Origin: WHSW01 sp963722175 | Lineage (GTDB): Bacteria; Actinomycetota; Thermoleophilia; Solirubrobacterales; 70-9 | Length of the DNA: 64,000 nt | Direction: 5' to 3' | Assembly (NCBI GenBank): GCA_963722175.1 | Contig: CAVRKA010000004.1 | Coordinates: forward strand, 1,054,001 to 1,118,000 | Part shown: positions 49,932 to 58,202 of the stretch, one piece after another | Position numbering within the stretch: position 1 is the first letter of the stretch | Layout: every line of letters begins with the position of its first letter | Translations under genes and position numbers: made by a program | Notes under the pieces: model-generated | The model's input: the letters and a program-made list of their open reading frames with translations, nothing else | What the model was told of the DNA's origin: nothing | The model's database searches: none

Positions 49932-50300
49932 CTAGGCCGCGATCTCCGCCTCCGTGTGCGCCTGCAGCACCTCCTCACCCTCCTCGCCCGTGCGGATCCG
50001 GATCGCCTCCTCGACGGGAAGCACGAAGATCTTCCCGTCGCCGACGTCTCCGGTCCGCGCGTGCTTGAGGATGGTCTCCACGACCAGGGACTTGTCCTTG
50101 TCCTCGATCACCACCTCGATCTTGAGCTTCGGCCGCACGTTGACGGTCAGGGTCGAGCCGCGGTAGGTCTCGACGACGCCCTTCTGGCGTCCGGACCCCT
50201 TCACCTCGCTGATCGACAGGGAGGGAAACCCCTTGTCGAGCAGCTCGGCTCGGATCGGCTCGAACGCCTCGTGGCGGATGAACGCCTCGATTTTCTTCAT
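49932..50300 (-). CDS. glnK: Nitrogen regulatory protein P-II
   Basis: 122 residues. Typical PII trimer-forming protein: MKKIEAFIRHEAFEPIRAELLDKGFPSLSISEVKG, the T-loop KGVVETYRGSTLTVNVRPK, and the ATP/2-oxoglutarate B and C loops (TGDVGDGKIFVLPVEEAIRIRTGEEG). It signals nitrogen and energy state and gates AmtB. In the T-loop the Tyr at the position of E. coli Y51 is absent (Y46-R-G-S-T-L instead of YRGAEY), so the common uridylylation/adenylylation site is missing. Start MKK at 50300 with GGAGG upstream. It lies directly downstream of amtB. Confidence 0.93.
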   Translation of the reverse strand: MKKIEAFIRHEAFEPIRAELLDKGFPSLSISEVKGSGRQKGVVETYRGSTLTVNVRPKLKIEVVIEDKDKSLVVETILKHARTGDVGDGKIFVLPVEEAIRIRTGEEGEEVLQAHTEAEIAA

Positions 50301-50351
50301 TTCGCCACTCCCTCCTCAGGCCTCGGAACGGCCGGTCGGCGGTGATCGCTG

Positions 50352-51857
50352 TTACCGGCGCCGGAGCTGGGCAGGCGCCGAGTCGCCGCCGGCGCCGCCC
50401 GGATACTCCGCCTGCGGGATGAACTGTTCCGGATACCCATACATCCCATGCTCGGAGATGTCCAGGCCGGCGTCCTCCTCGTCCTCGGTGACGCGGAGGC
50501 CGTAGATCTTCTTGATCACCCAGAACGTGGCGAAGCTCATCGCGAAGACGAACGAGAACGCGATCACGAACCCGGCCGCCTGGTGCGATCAGCTGGTCGA
50601 ACGAGCCGCTGTACCACAGGCCGCCCTCGGGGTCGCCGAAGGCGTTGTACTGGGCCAGCCGCGGTGCGGTGAAGAGCCCGCACGCGAGCGTGCCCCAGAT
50701 CGCCGGCCAGGCCGTGGGCCGAGAGCGCGCCGACCGGGTCGTCGATGACCTTGTCGATCGCGTAGACGCCCAGGACCACGATCACGCCCGCGACCGCGCC
50801 GATGATCGGCGCCGCCCACAGCTCGACGTAGCCCGACGGGGCGGTGATCGCGACCAGACCCGCGATCGCGCCGTTGCCGGCCATGCCGATGTCGATCGTG
50901 CCCGTCTTCAGCCGCGCCGTGACCACCGCCGCCAGCACGCCGAACGCGGCGGCCAGGTTGGTGATGATCAGGATCTCGGCGAAGCGCCCGTCGAGCGCGT
51001 TCAGCGTCGAGCCCGGGTTGAACCCGAACCAGCCGAGCCACAGGATCAGCACCCCGAGCCCGAACAGCGGCATGCTGTGCCCGGGGATCGCCCGTGGCTT
51101 GCCGTCGGCGCCGTACTTGCCCTTGCGCGGACCGAGCAGCAGCAGCGCCGCCAGGGCGCCGGTCGCGCCGATCAGGTGGACCGCCGTCGAGCCGGCGAAG
51201 TCCTGCATGCCGACGATGCCCGTCCCGAGCCAGTCACCGGTCTGCAGGAAGCCGCCGCCGAAGACCCAGTGGGCGCCGATCGGATAGATGACCGTGCTGA
51301 AGACGATCGCGTAGATGACGTAGACGCCGAACTTGATCCGCTCGAGCGTCGTTCCCCAGACGATCGCCAGCGACACCGCGCAGAAGACGAACTGGAAGAA
51401 GAACTTCGACTCGATCGTCGCGTCGGAGAGCGACATCACCGGGAAGTCCGGCCGGAACGTCGTCGCCCCGTCGGCCGTCGCGGACCAGGGCCCGAGGTCG
51501 GTGAGGAAGAACCCGCCGCTGTGCCCGATGAACTCGCCGGCGCCGAAGGCGAAGGCGAATCCGCAGACCCACCAGCCGACCGCGGCGATCGAGAAGTTCG
51601 TGAGGATCTTCGCGACGACCGTCCCGGCGTTCTTGCCTCGCGAGAAACCGATCTCGAGGAACGCGAATCCCGCCTGCATGAACATCACCAGGCAGGCGGC
51701 GACGATCACCCACATCGAGTTGATCCCGACCGACTGGTCGAGCTTTCCGGCGACCGCCTTCTCGAGGTCCGTGGCGTCGGCGAACGCCGATCCCGGGACC
51801 GACCAGCAGTGCCGCTGCTGCGAGGAGGAGCCCTCCCACGGCGTACTTTCGTCTCAT
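50352..51857 (-). CDS. amtB: Ammonium transporter AmtB (three frameshifts in this sequence)
   Basis: A channel-type ammonium transporter with the Amt family order: signal-like start, MWVIVAACLVMFMQAGFAFLEIGFSRGKNAG, AIVFSTVIYPIGAHWVFGGGFL, the AmtB signature DFAGSTAVHLIGATGALAALLLLGPRKGKY, LGWFGFNPGSTLNA, GMAGNGAIAGLVAI, then SAHGLAG and a C-terminal PII-binding tail (WVIKKIYGLRVTEDEEDAGLDISEHG). The frame changes three times, each time by one extra base: near 51790-51800, near 50702 (after SAHGLAG) and near 50587. Removing these bases gives 500 residues. Three independent insertions in a conserved gene point to sequence error. ATG at 51857, with AAGGAG 10 nt upstream. The 155-bp gap 51858-52012 must hold its promoter; I see no clear match. 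Confidence 0.88.
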
Positions 51858-52012
51858 CCGATACACACTCCTTGCCGCCCGCGCGCAGGCGCACGGCGTC
51901 GCAGTTACAGGAATAGCGAGGCGAACGTAGGCGGGCGAGGGGCCGGGTTGCTTATCCCGGTGTCGAAAGTTCTGCCTCGACCACTTGTACCGGCGGTCGA
52001 CGCCGCCGGCCC

Positions 52013-52891
52013 TCAGGCGTGGACAGGCGGGGCAGCCGCGCCGCTGCCGACCTCGGTCTCGCTGCCCTCGGCGGCCAGCTCGAGCTGTGCCGGGTCACCG
52101 CCCATCCGCGCCCAGTCGGCGCGCGCCGTGGCGCCGAGATCGTCGAGGAACTCGTCGGCGTGCAGCGGGTCGTGGTGGAACATCATCAGCCGCCGCGCCT
52201 CGACCCGGCGCGCGAAGGTGAGCGTGTCCGAGAGCGCCGAGTGCCCCCAGCCGACGTGACCCGGGTACTCCTGGTCGGCGTACTGGCAGTCGTGGATCAG
52301 CAGGTCGGCGCCGCGGGCCAGGTCGAAGCCCGAGATCCACTCTGGCTCGAGGCCTTCGAGCGGCGCGCCGAGCGCCGGCTCGTGGTCGGGGATGTAGGCG
52401 AGCGTCGTCTCCCCGTCGGTGATCCGATAGCCGAGCGTCGGGCCGCGATGGGTGATCGCCTCGGCGCGGATCGTCGCCCCGCCGATCTCCCATTCGGTCG
52501 CCGGGGTGTCGCGGAAGGCGACCGAGCAGGGGAGCTCGCGGACCTCGACCGGGGACAGCGGGGCGGAGATGTAGCGCGCGATCCGGGCCTCGAGTGACGC
52601 CTCGGGCGAGGAGGGCCCCCAGATCGTGATCTCCGAGTCCGCCCGGAAGCAGGGCGGGAAGAACATCAGGCCCTGGATGTGGTCGAGGTGCAGGTGGGTG
52701 AGCAGGATGTGGATGCGCCGACCCGGCGTCAGGTCGATTCCGAGGTTTCGGATCCCGGTCCCGGCGTCGAGGATCAGCGTCTCGCCCCCGGCCAGGGTGA
52801 GTTGGACGCAGGAGGTGTTGCCGCCGTAGCGGTTCATCTGCGGCCCCGGGGCCGGGACCGATCCGCGCGCCCCCCAAACCTTCAGACGCAC
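52013..52891 (-). CDS. MBL-fold metallohydrolase (RNase Z/PhnP-like)
   Basis: 292 residues from GTG at 52891 (MRLKVWGARGSVPAPGPQMNRYGGNTSC). The zinc-site motifs are HILLTHLHLDHIQGLMFFPPCF, LLIHDCQYADQEYPGHVGWGHS and a C-terminal MMFHHDP His. The N-terminal form GARGSVP-x-x-GP-x-x-N-RYGGNTS is that of MBL proteins often found with signalling domains. It is possibly a cyclic-nucleotide or phosphodiester hydrolase; this is not determined. Its start overlaps the stop of the PAS gene (TAGTG), so the two are translationally coupled. Confidence 0.85.
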   Translation of the reverse strand: MRLKVWGARGSVPAPGPQMNRYGGNTSCVQLTLAGGETLILDAGTGIRNLGIDLTPGRRIHILLTHLHLDHIQGLMFFPPCFRADSEITIWGPSSPEASLEARIARYISAPLSPVEVRELPCSVAFRDTPATEWEIGGATIRAEAITHRGPTLGYRITDGETTLAYIPDHEPALGAPLEGLEPEWISGFDLARGADLLIHDCQYADQEYPGHVGWGHSALSDTLTFARRVEARRLMMFHHDPLHADEFLDDLGATARADWARMGGDPAQLELAAEGSETEVGSGAAAPPVHA

Positions 52892-53352
52892 TACCCGGCC
52901 ACCTCTTCGGCTTCGCCTGCGGGGGTGCCGGGGTTGGCTGGGGTCCCGTTCTCGCCGAGCGGCCAGAAGAGGATCATCGCCCCCGACGAGCCCGCCTCCG
53001 AGGCCACGATCGGGAATGCGCTCGCCTCGATGTCCTGCTTGACGCCGCCCGCCGCCTTGATCGTGAAGGTCGCGTGCGCCGGGCGTCCCTTGCGGATCGC
53101 CTCCGTCGTCTCCAGGGTGTCGACCTCGTACGGCGTTCCTTTGACGTCGAACGGCCCGAACGCCTGCGTCCACTGCTCGGCGTCCATCCGGCCGTTCTCC
53201 TCGAACGAGCGCCCGAGCAGCGCCGCCGCCGCCTCGTTGTAGAAGACGACCGCGGCCTCGGCGTCGAGCAGGAAGCCTGGCGTCGAGATGCTGGTCAGGA
53301 GGTTGCGAGCGAGGATCAGTTCGAGCGGCTTCTGCGGTCGCGGGGCTGCCAT
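52891..53352 (-). CDS. PAS-domain protein whose C-terminus is encoded by a palindromic element
   Basis: 153 residues. A PAS sensor fold: LILARNLLTSISTPGFLLDAEAAVVFYNEAAAALLGRSF, then the later strands HATFTIKAAGGVKQDIEASAFPIV and GAMILFWPLGE. No output domain is attached; it may signal through the coupled MBL gene or the divergent GGDEF/HD-GYP gene 120 bp away. The last residues (NPGTPAGEAEEVAG) and the stop codon come from a palindromic element (52894-52932), so the element either terminated or extended the original protein. Confidence 0.78.
   Translation of the reverse strand: MAAPRPQKPLELILARNLLTSISTPGFLLDAEAAVVFYNEAAAALLGRSFEENGRMDAEQWTQAFGPFDVKGTPYEVDTLETTEAIRKGRPAHATFTIKAAGGVKQDIEASAFPIVASEAGSSGAMILFWPLGENGTPANPGTPAGEAEEVAG
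52894..52932. repeat. GAA-capped palindromic element, copy at the PAS gene 3' end
   Basis: 39 bp with arms CCCGGCCAC / GGTGCCGGG (imperfect) and a type B core (GGC-GAA-GCC on the minus strand). It is read as GTPAGEAEEVAG and is immediately followed by the TAG stop. Confidence 0.7.
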
Positions 53353-53472
53353 GGCTGGCCGCCCATTCTTCCACCGATCGCGCCGATTGCCACAGGGCAC
53401 GCGCGAGGACGGCGTCCTCCGGCCGTCCGCGCCCGTCAAGCACCGCCGCCTGATAGCCGATATCCCGGGTGC

Positions 53473-54663
53473 ATGTACGGATCGCGCAAGAGGGCGAGGC
53501 TGGCCTCGAGGCTCGAGGCAGCGCAGGCCCGGATCATCGAGCTCGAGGCGGAGCTCGACCGGGTCGTGTCGCGAGACGCGATCTGCGGCGAGTTGCTCAC
53601 CGTGCGGAGCTTCCGCTTCCAGCTCGGGCTCGAGGTCCGGCGGGCCGAGCGGTACGGCCGTCCGCTCGCCCTGGCGCTGCTCGACATCGACGCCTTCCGC
53701 CAGTTCAACCTGCGCCACGGCTACGACGCCGGGGACATGCTCCTGCGTTTGGTCGGCACTGCCATCAACGACGGCACCCGCGACACCGACCTCGGCTGCC
53801 GGATCGGGGCCGACGAGTTCGCCGTCTTCTTCCCGGAGACCGAGCACGACGGGGCAGCGGAAGCCCTCGGAAGGATCCTGGTCGTGCTCGAAGAGCTCGA
53901 GTGCGCGGGCGTCAGCGGCCATTCGGCGTCGGTCGGGATCGCGCTGTTCGAGCCGGGACAGACGGCCGAGCGGCTGCTCGCCTCCGCGGGCACCGCGCTG
54001 GAGGCCGCGCGGGCCGCCGGCGGAGGCCAGACGGCCGCGTTCGCGACCGCTGCGGAGCACTCGGTCGACGCCGCGGTGGCAAGCGCCCACGGGGACGTGA
54101 TCGCCGCGCTCGCCTCCGCGCTCGGGGAGCGCGACCGCTACACGGGCGACCACTCCGACTCCGTGGTCGACCTGGCGGCGAAGGTCGGCGAGACCCTCGC
54201 CCTCGACGGCCCTGAGATCGCTCGGCTGCGGACCGCGGCGCTCCTGCACGACATCGGCAAGCTCGGGGTCCCCGACGAGATCCTCCACAAGGAGGGACCG
54301 CTCGACGATCGCGAGTGGGAGATCATGCGGCAGCATCCGGTGATCGGCGAGCGGATCCTGCGCGCGATCCCGGGGATGGGTGCGATCGCACGGGTGGTTC
54401 GCCACGAGCACGAGCGCTGGGACGGCAAGGGCTATCCGGACGGGATCTCGGGCGAGGAGATCCCGATCGAGGCGCGGATCATCCTCGCCTGCGACGCCTA
54501 CCACGCGATGGTCTCCGACCGTCCCTACCGCAAGGCGATGTCACAGGGCGACGCGATGCACGAGCTGACGAGCAACGCGGGCACGCAGTTCGACCCGGAG
54601 GTCGCCGGCGCGCTGGTGGGCTACCTGTACGGCCGCCGGCAATCGGGCTTGACGGCCGTCTGA
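53473..54663 (+). CDS. GGDEF plus HD-GYP cyclic-di-GMP signalling protein
   Basis: 396 residues. A coiled-coil start (RLASRLEAAQARIIELEAELD) is followed by a GGDEF domain with the degenerate signature IGADEFAVFF (GADEF), so synthase activity is doubtful. An HD-GYP domain then has all key parts: RDRYTGDHSDSVVDLA, TAALLHDIGKLGVPDEIL, HPVIGERIL and HERWDGKGYPDGISGEEIP. HD-GYP domains hydrolyse cyclic-di-GMP; the GADEF domain may act as a GTP or dinucleotide sensor. The C-terminus (RRQSGLTAV) is encoded by a sequence repeated just downstream. Confidence 0.9.
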   Translation: MYGSRKRARLASRLEAAQARIIELEAELDRVVSRDAICGELLTVRSFRFQLGLEVRRAERYGRPLALALLDIDAFRQFNLRHGYDAGDMLLRLVGTAINDGTRDTDLGCRIGADEFAVFFPETEHDGAAEALGRILVVLEELECAGVSGHSASVGIALFEPGQTAERLLASAGTALEAARAAGGGQTAAFATAAEHSVDAAVASAHGDVIAALASALGERDRYTGDHSDSVVDLAAKVGETLALDGPEIARLRTAALLHDIGKLGVPDEILHKEGPLDDREWEIMRQHPVIGERILRAIPGMGAIARVVRHEHERWDGKGYPDGISGEEIPIEARIILACDAYHAMVSDRPYRKAMSQGDAMHELTSNAGTQFDPEVAGALVGYLYGRRQSGLTAV

Positions 54664-54723
54664 GAGCACGAAAATGTCGGGAAACCTGGACGGCCGCCGT
54701 CGTCGGGCTTGACGGCCGTTTGC
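54628..54723. repeat. Duplicated GC-rich segment at the 3' end of the GGDEF/HD-GYP gene
   Basis: ACGGCCGCCGGCAATCGGGC followed by TTGACGGCCGTCTG (ending at the stop) recurs about 59 bp later as ACGGCCGCCGTCGTCGGGC plus TTGACGGCCGTTTG. Each unit can fold through ACGGCC/GGCCGT. The second copy may act as a terminator between this gene and the convergent DUF5679 gene. Confidence 0.5.
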
Positions 54724-54753
54724 TGGTCGCGGCCCGACCGCGACCGAGGGGTA

Positions 54754-54903
54754 TCAGCCCTCGAGCTTGCCGATCTTGAAGATCTTCGTGCCGCAGTCCG
54801 GGCACGTCCCCTGGATCGCCGGCCGGCCATTCTTCATCGTGACCTGCTGGGGATCCTGGATCTCGACCTTCTTACGCTCCTTCACGCAGTAACCCTCGGG
54901 CAT
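54754..54903 (-). CDS. DUF5679-like small zinc-ribbon protein
   Basis: 49 residues (MPEGYCVKERKKVEIQDPQQ then VTMKNGRPAIQGTCPDCGTK). The ATG at 54903 has AGGAG 6 nt upstream. The second CxxC knuckle (CPDC) is intact; the first has one Cys only (YCVKERKK, where relatives I recall have CVKCK), so zinc binding may be incomplete. Function unknown; such small proteins are common in actinobacteria. Confidence 0.75.
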   Translation of the reverse strand: MPEGYCVKERKKVEIQDPQQVTMKNGRPAIQGTCPDCGTKIFKIGKLEG

Positions 54904-55013
54904 CGAGCCTCTCCTTTCAGGGAGTTCGCGCGACCGTAGACCAGCCGTCGGACGCACGCACGGAAACTTAGTGCGTTTGATTACAAGTGTGCGTCGGCGC
55001 GCGGCGGCCGACC

Positions 55014-55916
55014 ATGGAAGGATGGGCGCCCGTGATCGCCCGCACCTGCGCTCGGATCGCCGACTCGTCCCGGTTCCAGGCCTTCATCATGGGCGTGATC
55101 GTCGCCAACGCGGTGACGCTCGGCCTCGGCACCTACGACGACTTCAGCTCCGGCGTCCAGTCGTTGCTGAACACGCTGGACGACGTCTTCCTGGGGATCT
55201 TCGTGGTCGAGCTCGCGATCCGGATCACGGCGTTCGGCCGCCGCCCGCAGGACTTCTTCCGCGACGGCTGGAACCTGTTCGACTTCATCGTCATCGGCCT
55301 CGCCTTCGTCCCCGGCGTGCGCGACAACGTCACCCTGCTGCGGCTCGTCCGCCTGCTGCGGGTCGTCCGCCTGGTCAGCGTGATGCCCGACATGCGGATC
55401 CTGATCCGCGCGATGAGCCGCTCGCTGCCGCCGATCACCAGCCTCGCCCTGCTCACCGTCCTGCTGATGTACGTCTACGGGATGGTCGGCTGGATCCTCT
55501 TCCACGAGGAGGATCCCGAGCAGTGGGGCGACATCGGCCAGGCGATGCTGAGCCTGTTTCAGATCCTGACGCTCGAGAACTGGCCTCGGTACCTCGAGGC
55601 CGGCCAGGCCATCCACCCGTCCTCGTGGATCTTCTTCGTCTCCTACGTCCTGATCGCCTCGTTCCTGGTCATCAACATCCTGATCGCGATCATCATCAAC
55701 TCGATGGACGAGGTCCACGAGGCGGAGCGGGCGCGGGAGCGCGGCGAGCTCGAGGACGAGCTCGCCGCCGGCGACGGCACCGTGGCCGAGCGCCTGCACG
55801 AGATCCGCCACGCGCTCGACCGGCTCGAGGCCCAGCTCGCCGAGGGCGGGGGCGACCTGCCCGGGCCCGCGAGGTCGGTGAAGCGACCCACCAAGGGCGG
55901 GCGGATGCGCGGCTGA
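55014..55916 (+). CDS. Voltage-gated cation channel, NaChBac/NavAb-like, with atypical filter
   Basis: 300 residues with six membrane helices. S1-S3 span about 12-105. The S4 sensor is LLRLVRLLRVVRLVSVM, with five Arg at three-residue steps. S5 follows, then the pore segment MLSLFQILTLENWPRYLE and S6 (SYVLIASFLVINILIAIIINSM). The C-terminal region is a coiled coil (ARERGELEDELAA, RHALDRLEAQLAEGGG), as in bacterial sodium channels that tetramerise through it. The filter reads TLENWPR where NaChBac has TLESWAS. GTG at 54987 is an alternative start. No Shine-Dalgarno is evident. Confidence 0.88.
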   Translation: MEGWAPVIARTCARIADSSRFQAFIMGVIVANAVTLGLGTYDDFSSGVQSLLNTLDDVFLGIFVVELAIRITAFGRRPQDFFRDGWNLFDFIVIGLAFVPGVRDNVTLLRLVRLLRVVRLVSVMPDMRILIRAMSRSLPPITSLALLTVLLMYVYGMVGWILFHEEDPEQWGDIGQAMLSLFQILTLENWPRYLEAGQAIHPSSWIFFVSYVLIASFLVINILIAIIINSMDEVHEAERARERGELEDELAAGDGTVAERLHEIRHALDRLEAQLAEGGGDLPGPARSVKRPTKGGRMRG

Positions 55917-55934
55917 GCCCGGCCTACCGGGCGG

Positions 55935-56432
55935 CTACTGGCTGTCGGAGCCGCCGGAGGACGGTGGCGGCGAGGTGTCGATCGCGGCGACCTCGTTCTG
56001 GAGGTCGGTGATCTGGCCGCGCAGCTCCTCGATGTCGTCCTGGGCGACCTCGAGCTCGGCGTCGGAGGTGCGCTGGCTGGAGGCGATCGTGGCCACCCGG
56101 GACTCGAGCGCGTCGATCCGATCGCTGATCTCGGCGATCGTGTCTTCGGTCGCCTGCGAGACCTCCTGGTTGCTGGCCGTGACCTGATCGCGCAGCGACT
56201 CGACCTCCTCCTTGGTCGCGCTCTCGTCCTTTGCGCTCGTCGCCAGCACGACGCCGACGATCCCCGCGGCCAGGGCGAGGACGACCGCGAGGCCGCCGGC
56301 GATGCTGCGGATCCCGAGCCGGCGGTCGATCTGGGCGATCCAGGCGCGCAGCCCCTCGACCTGCTCCTCGACCGACTCGGGCCGCACCTCCGGCTGCGAG
56401 CCGGTCGGCGTCTTCTGATCGCCTGCTTCCAC
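55935..56432 (-). CDS. Single-pass membrane protein with periplasmic coiled coil
   Basis: 165 residues: an acidic N-terminal segment with EEQVEGLRAWIAQIDRRLGIRS, one membrane helix (IAGGLAVVLALAAGIVGVVLATSA), then a regular coiled coil (VESLRDQVTASNQEVSQATEDTIAEI) to a Ser/Pro/Gly tail. No catalytic motif. Convergent with the channel gene (18-bp gap) and upstream of nothing obvious; function unknown. Confidence 0.55.
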   Translation of the reverse strand: MEAGDQKTPTGSQPEVRPESVEEQVEGLRAWIAQIDRRLGIRSIAGGLAVVLALAAGIVGVVLATSAKDESATKEEVESLRDQVTASNQEVSQATEDTIAEISDRIDALESRVATIASSQRTSDAELEVAQDDIEELRGQITDLQNEVAAIDTSPPPSSGGSDSQ

Positions 56433-56450
56433 GCGCGGGGATGGTAGGGG

Positions 56451-56828
56451 TCAGGAAGGCGGGAGCGGCTCGGCGACCTCGCCGTCCACGGGCTCGAGCG
56501 GACGCCCGTCGCCCTTCCAGGCGGCGATCCCGCCGCGGAGGTTGTGCGCGTCGTAGCCGGCCTGCTGGAAGGCGTCGGCAGCCATCGACGAGCGGTTGCC
56601 GCTGCGGCAGTAGAAGACCACGGGCCGGTCCCGCGGGATCTCCTCGGCGTGCGCGGTGAGCGCGTTCATCTCGATGTTCCGCGCGCCCTCGAGGTGGCCG
56701 GCCTCGAACTCGTAGTCGCGGCGCACGTCGATCAGCGTCGCGTCGGCCTCGATCAGCTCGGCCGCCTCGGCCGGCGCCACCGCGTACGGCTGCGGCCCCG
56801 CATCCTCGACCTCTGCCTCGTCGCTCAC
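56451..56828 (-). CDS. Rhodanese-like sulfurtransferase
   Basis: 125 residues from GTG at 56828. A single rhodanese domain: PAEAAELIEADATLIDVRRDYEFEAGHLEGARNIEM, the active-site loop VFYCRSGNRSSMA with catalytic Cys, and GYDAHNLRGGIAAWKGDGRPL. It transfers or handles sulfane sulfur, for example from thiosulfate or persulfides. Nothing next to it points to a specific acceptor. Confidence 0.9.
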   Translation of the reverse strand: MSDEAEVEDAGPQPYAVAPAEAAELIEADATLIDVRRDYEFEAGHLEGARNIEMNALTAHAEEIPRDRPVVFYCRSGNRSSMAADAFQQAGYDAHNLRGGIAAWKGDGRPLEPVDGEVAEPLPPS

Positions 56829-56878
56829 GGGCGAATCATTACCAGCGCCAAGCCCGCACGGGCTGGGTAGCGACGGTC

Positions 56879-56940
56879 GAGCCGCATGTTCACCGCCCAT
56901 CTGACGGTCAAGATGCGGCTCGCTTGCCGGAAGGCCTCGC
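56879..56940. repeat. GAGCCGC intergenic hairpin repeat, copy 3
   Basis: GAGCCGCAT (56879-56887) pairs with ATGCGGCTC (56913-56921). GGTCAA precedes the right arm, and GCCGGAAGGCCTCGC (56926-56940) follows, matching the inverted flank of copy 2. It lies in the 193-bp gap between divergent rhodanese and thiolase genes, where a regulatory role is possible. Confidence 0.65.
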
Positions 56941-57021
56941 GCGGGCGCGCCGGGGCGGCGATGGCGGCCCGACCATTACCATCTGCGCCCCTCTCTTCCG
57001 ACCGCAAGGAGTCTCAAACAC

Positions 57022-58182
57022 ATGCCCGAAGCCGTGATCGTCGACGCCGCCCGTAGCCCGATCGGGCGCGCATTCAAGGGGTCCCTGGCCCAGCTTCGCC
57101 CCGAGGAGACCGCCGCCTTCATCGTCGACAAGCTGCTGGAGCGCAACCCCGACGTCTCAGCCGAGATCATCGAGGACGTCTACTGCGGGTGCGGGATGCC
57201 GCAGGGTCTGCAGGCCTTCAACGTCGCCCGGATCATCTCGCTGCTCTCCGAGCAGCTCCCCCAGGAGGTCACGGGGACGACGATCTCTCGCTACTGCGCC
57301 TCGTCGCTCGACGCGATCCGCCACGCCGCGAACGCGATCAAGGCCGGCGAGGGCGACGCCTACGTCGCCGCCGGGGTCGAGTTCGTCAGCCGCTTCAACG
57401 AGGCGACCGAGCCCGCGCGGGTCGCGGACCGCAACGAGAACCTGATCGGCGAGAACGGCCAGCCGAACGCCTACATCGACATGGGCCTGACCGCGGTCAA
57501 CGTCGCGAAGAAGTACGAGGTCAGCCGCGCCGACATGGACAAGTACGCGCAGCGCTCGCAGGAGCTCGCCGTCGCCTCGCAGGAGGACGGCTTCTTCGAC
57601 CGCGAGATCGTGCCCGTCTCCGACCACGACGGCAACGAGGTCGCCAAGGACGACGGGCCGCGCGCCTCGTCGACGCTCGAGAAGCTCTCCGAGCTCCCCG
57701 AGGCGTTCGGCGACGGCGGCGTCACCGCCGGCAACTCGTGCCCGCTCAACGACGGCGCCGCCGCGGTGCTGGTGATGTCGGACACGAAGGCGAAGGAGCT
57801 CGGCCTGACGCCGAAGGCGCGGCTGGTCACGGCCGCGACCTGGGGCAACGAGCCCGAGTACATGGGCGTCGCCCCGATCGGCGCGATCAAGAAGGTCCTC
57901 GACCGCACCGGGATGACGATCGACGACATCGACGTCGTCGAGCTGAACGAGGCGTTCGCCGCCCAGGTGATCCCGATCATGGCCGAGTGCGACATCCCGC
58001 TCGAGAAGATGAACACGCACGGCGGCGCGATCGCGCTCGGGCATCCGTTCGGGATGACCGGCGCCCGGATCATGACCACGCTGCTGAACGTGATGGAGAC
58101 CGACGATCACTCGGTCGGCCTGGAGACGATGTGCGTCGCCGGCGGCCAGGGCGAGGCGATGATCGTGGAACGCCTGAACTAA
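57022..58182 (+). CDS. Acetyl-CoA acetyltransferase (thiolase, FadA-like)
   Basis: 386 residues from the ATG at 57022. Nucleophilic Cys in TTISRYCASSLDAIRHAA, the NEAFAAQ block, active-site His in THGGAIALGHPFGMTGAR, and the second catalytic Cys in ETMCVAGGQGEAMIVERLN. Degradative thiolases of this type complete beta-oxidation; biosynthetic use is also possible. The acyl-CoA dehydrogenase, acyl-CoA synthetase and MaoC genes in the window fit fatty-acid turnover. It is followed by a palindromic element. Confidence 0.92.
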   Translation: MPEAVIVDAARSPIGRAFKGSLAQLRPEETAAFIVDKLLERNPDVSAEIIEDVYCGCGMPQGLQAFNVARIISLLSEQLPQEVTGTTISRYCASSLDAIRHAANAIKAGEGDAYVAAGVEFVSRFNEATEPARVADRNENLIGENGQPNAYIDMGLTAVNVAKKYEVSRADMDKYAQRSQELAVASQEDGFFDREIVPVSDHDGNEVAKDDGPRASSTLEKLSELPEAFGDGGVTAGNSCPLNDGAAAVLVMSDTKAKELGLTPKARLVTAATWGNEPEYMGVAPIGAIKKVLDRTGMTIDDIDVVELNEAFAAQVIPIMAECDIPLEKMNTHGGAIALGHPFGMTGARIMTTLLNVMETDDHSVGLETMCVAGGQGEAMIVERLN

Positions 58183-58202
58183 TTCCGCGCCACGAACAAC
58201 TG

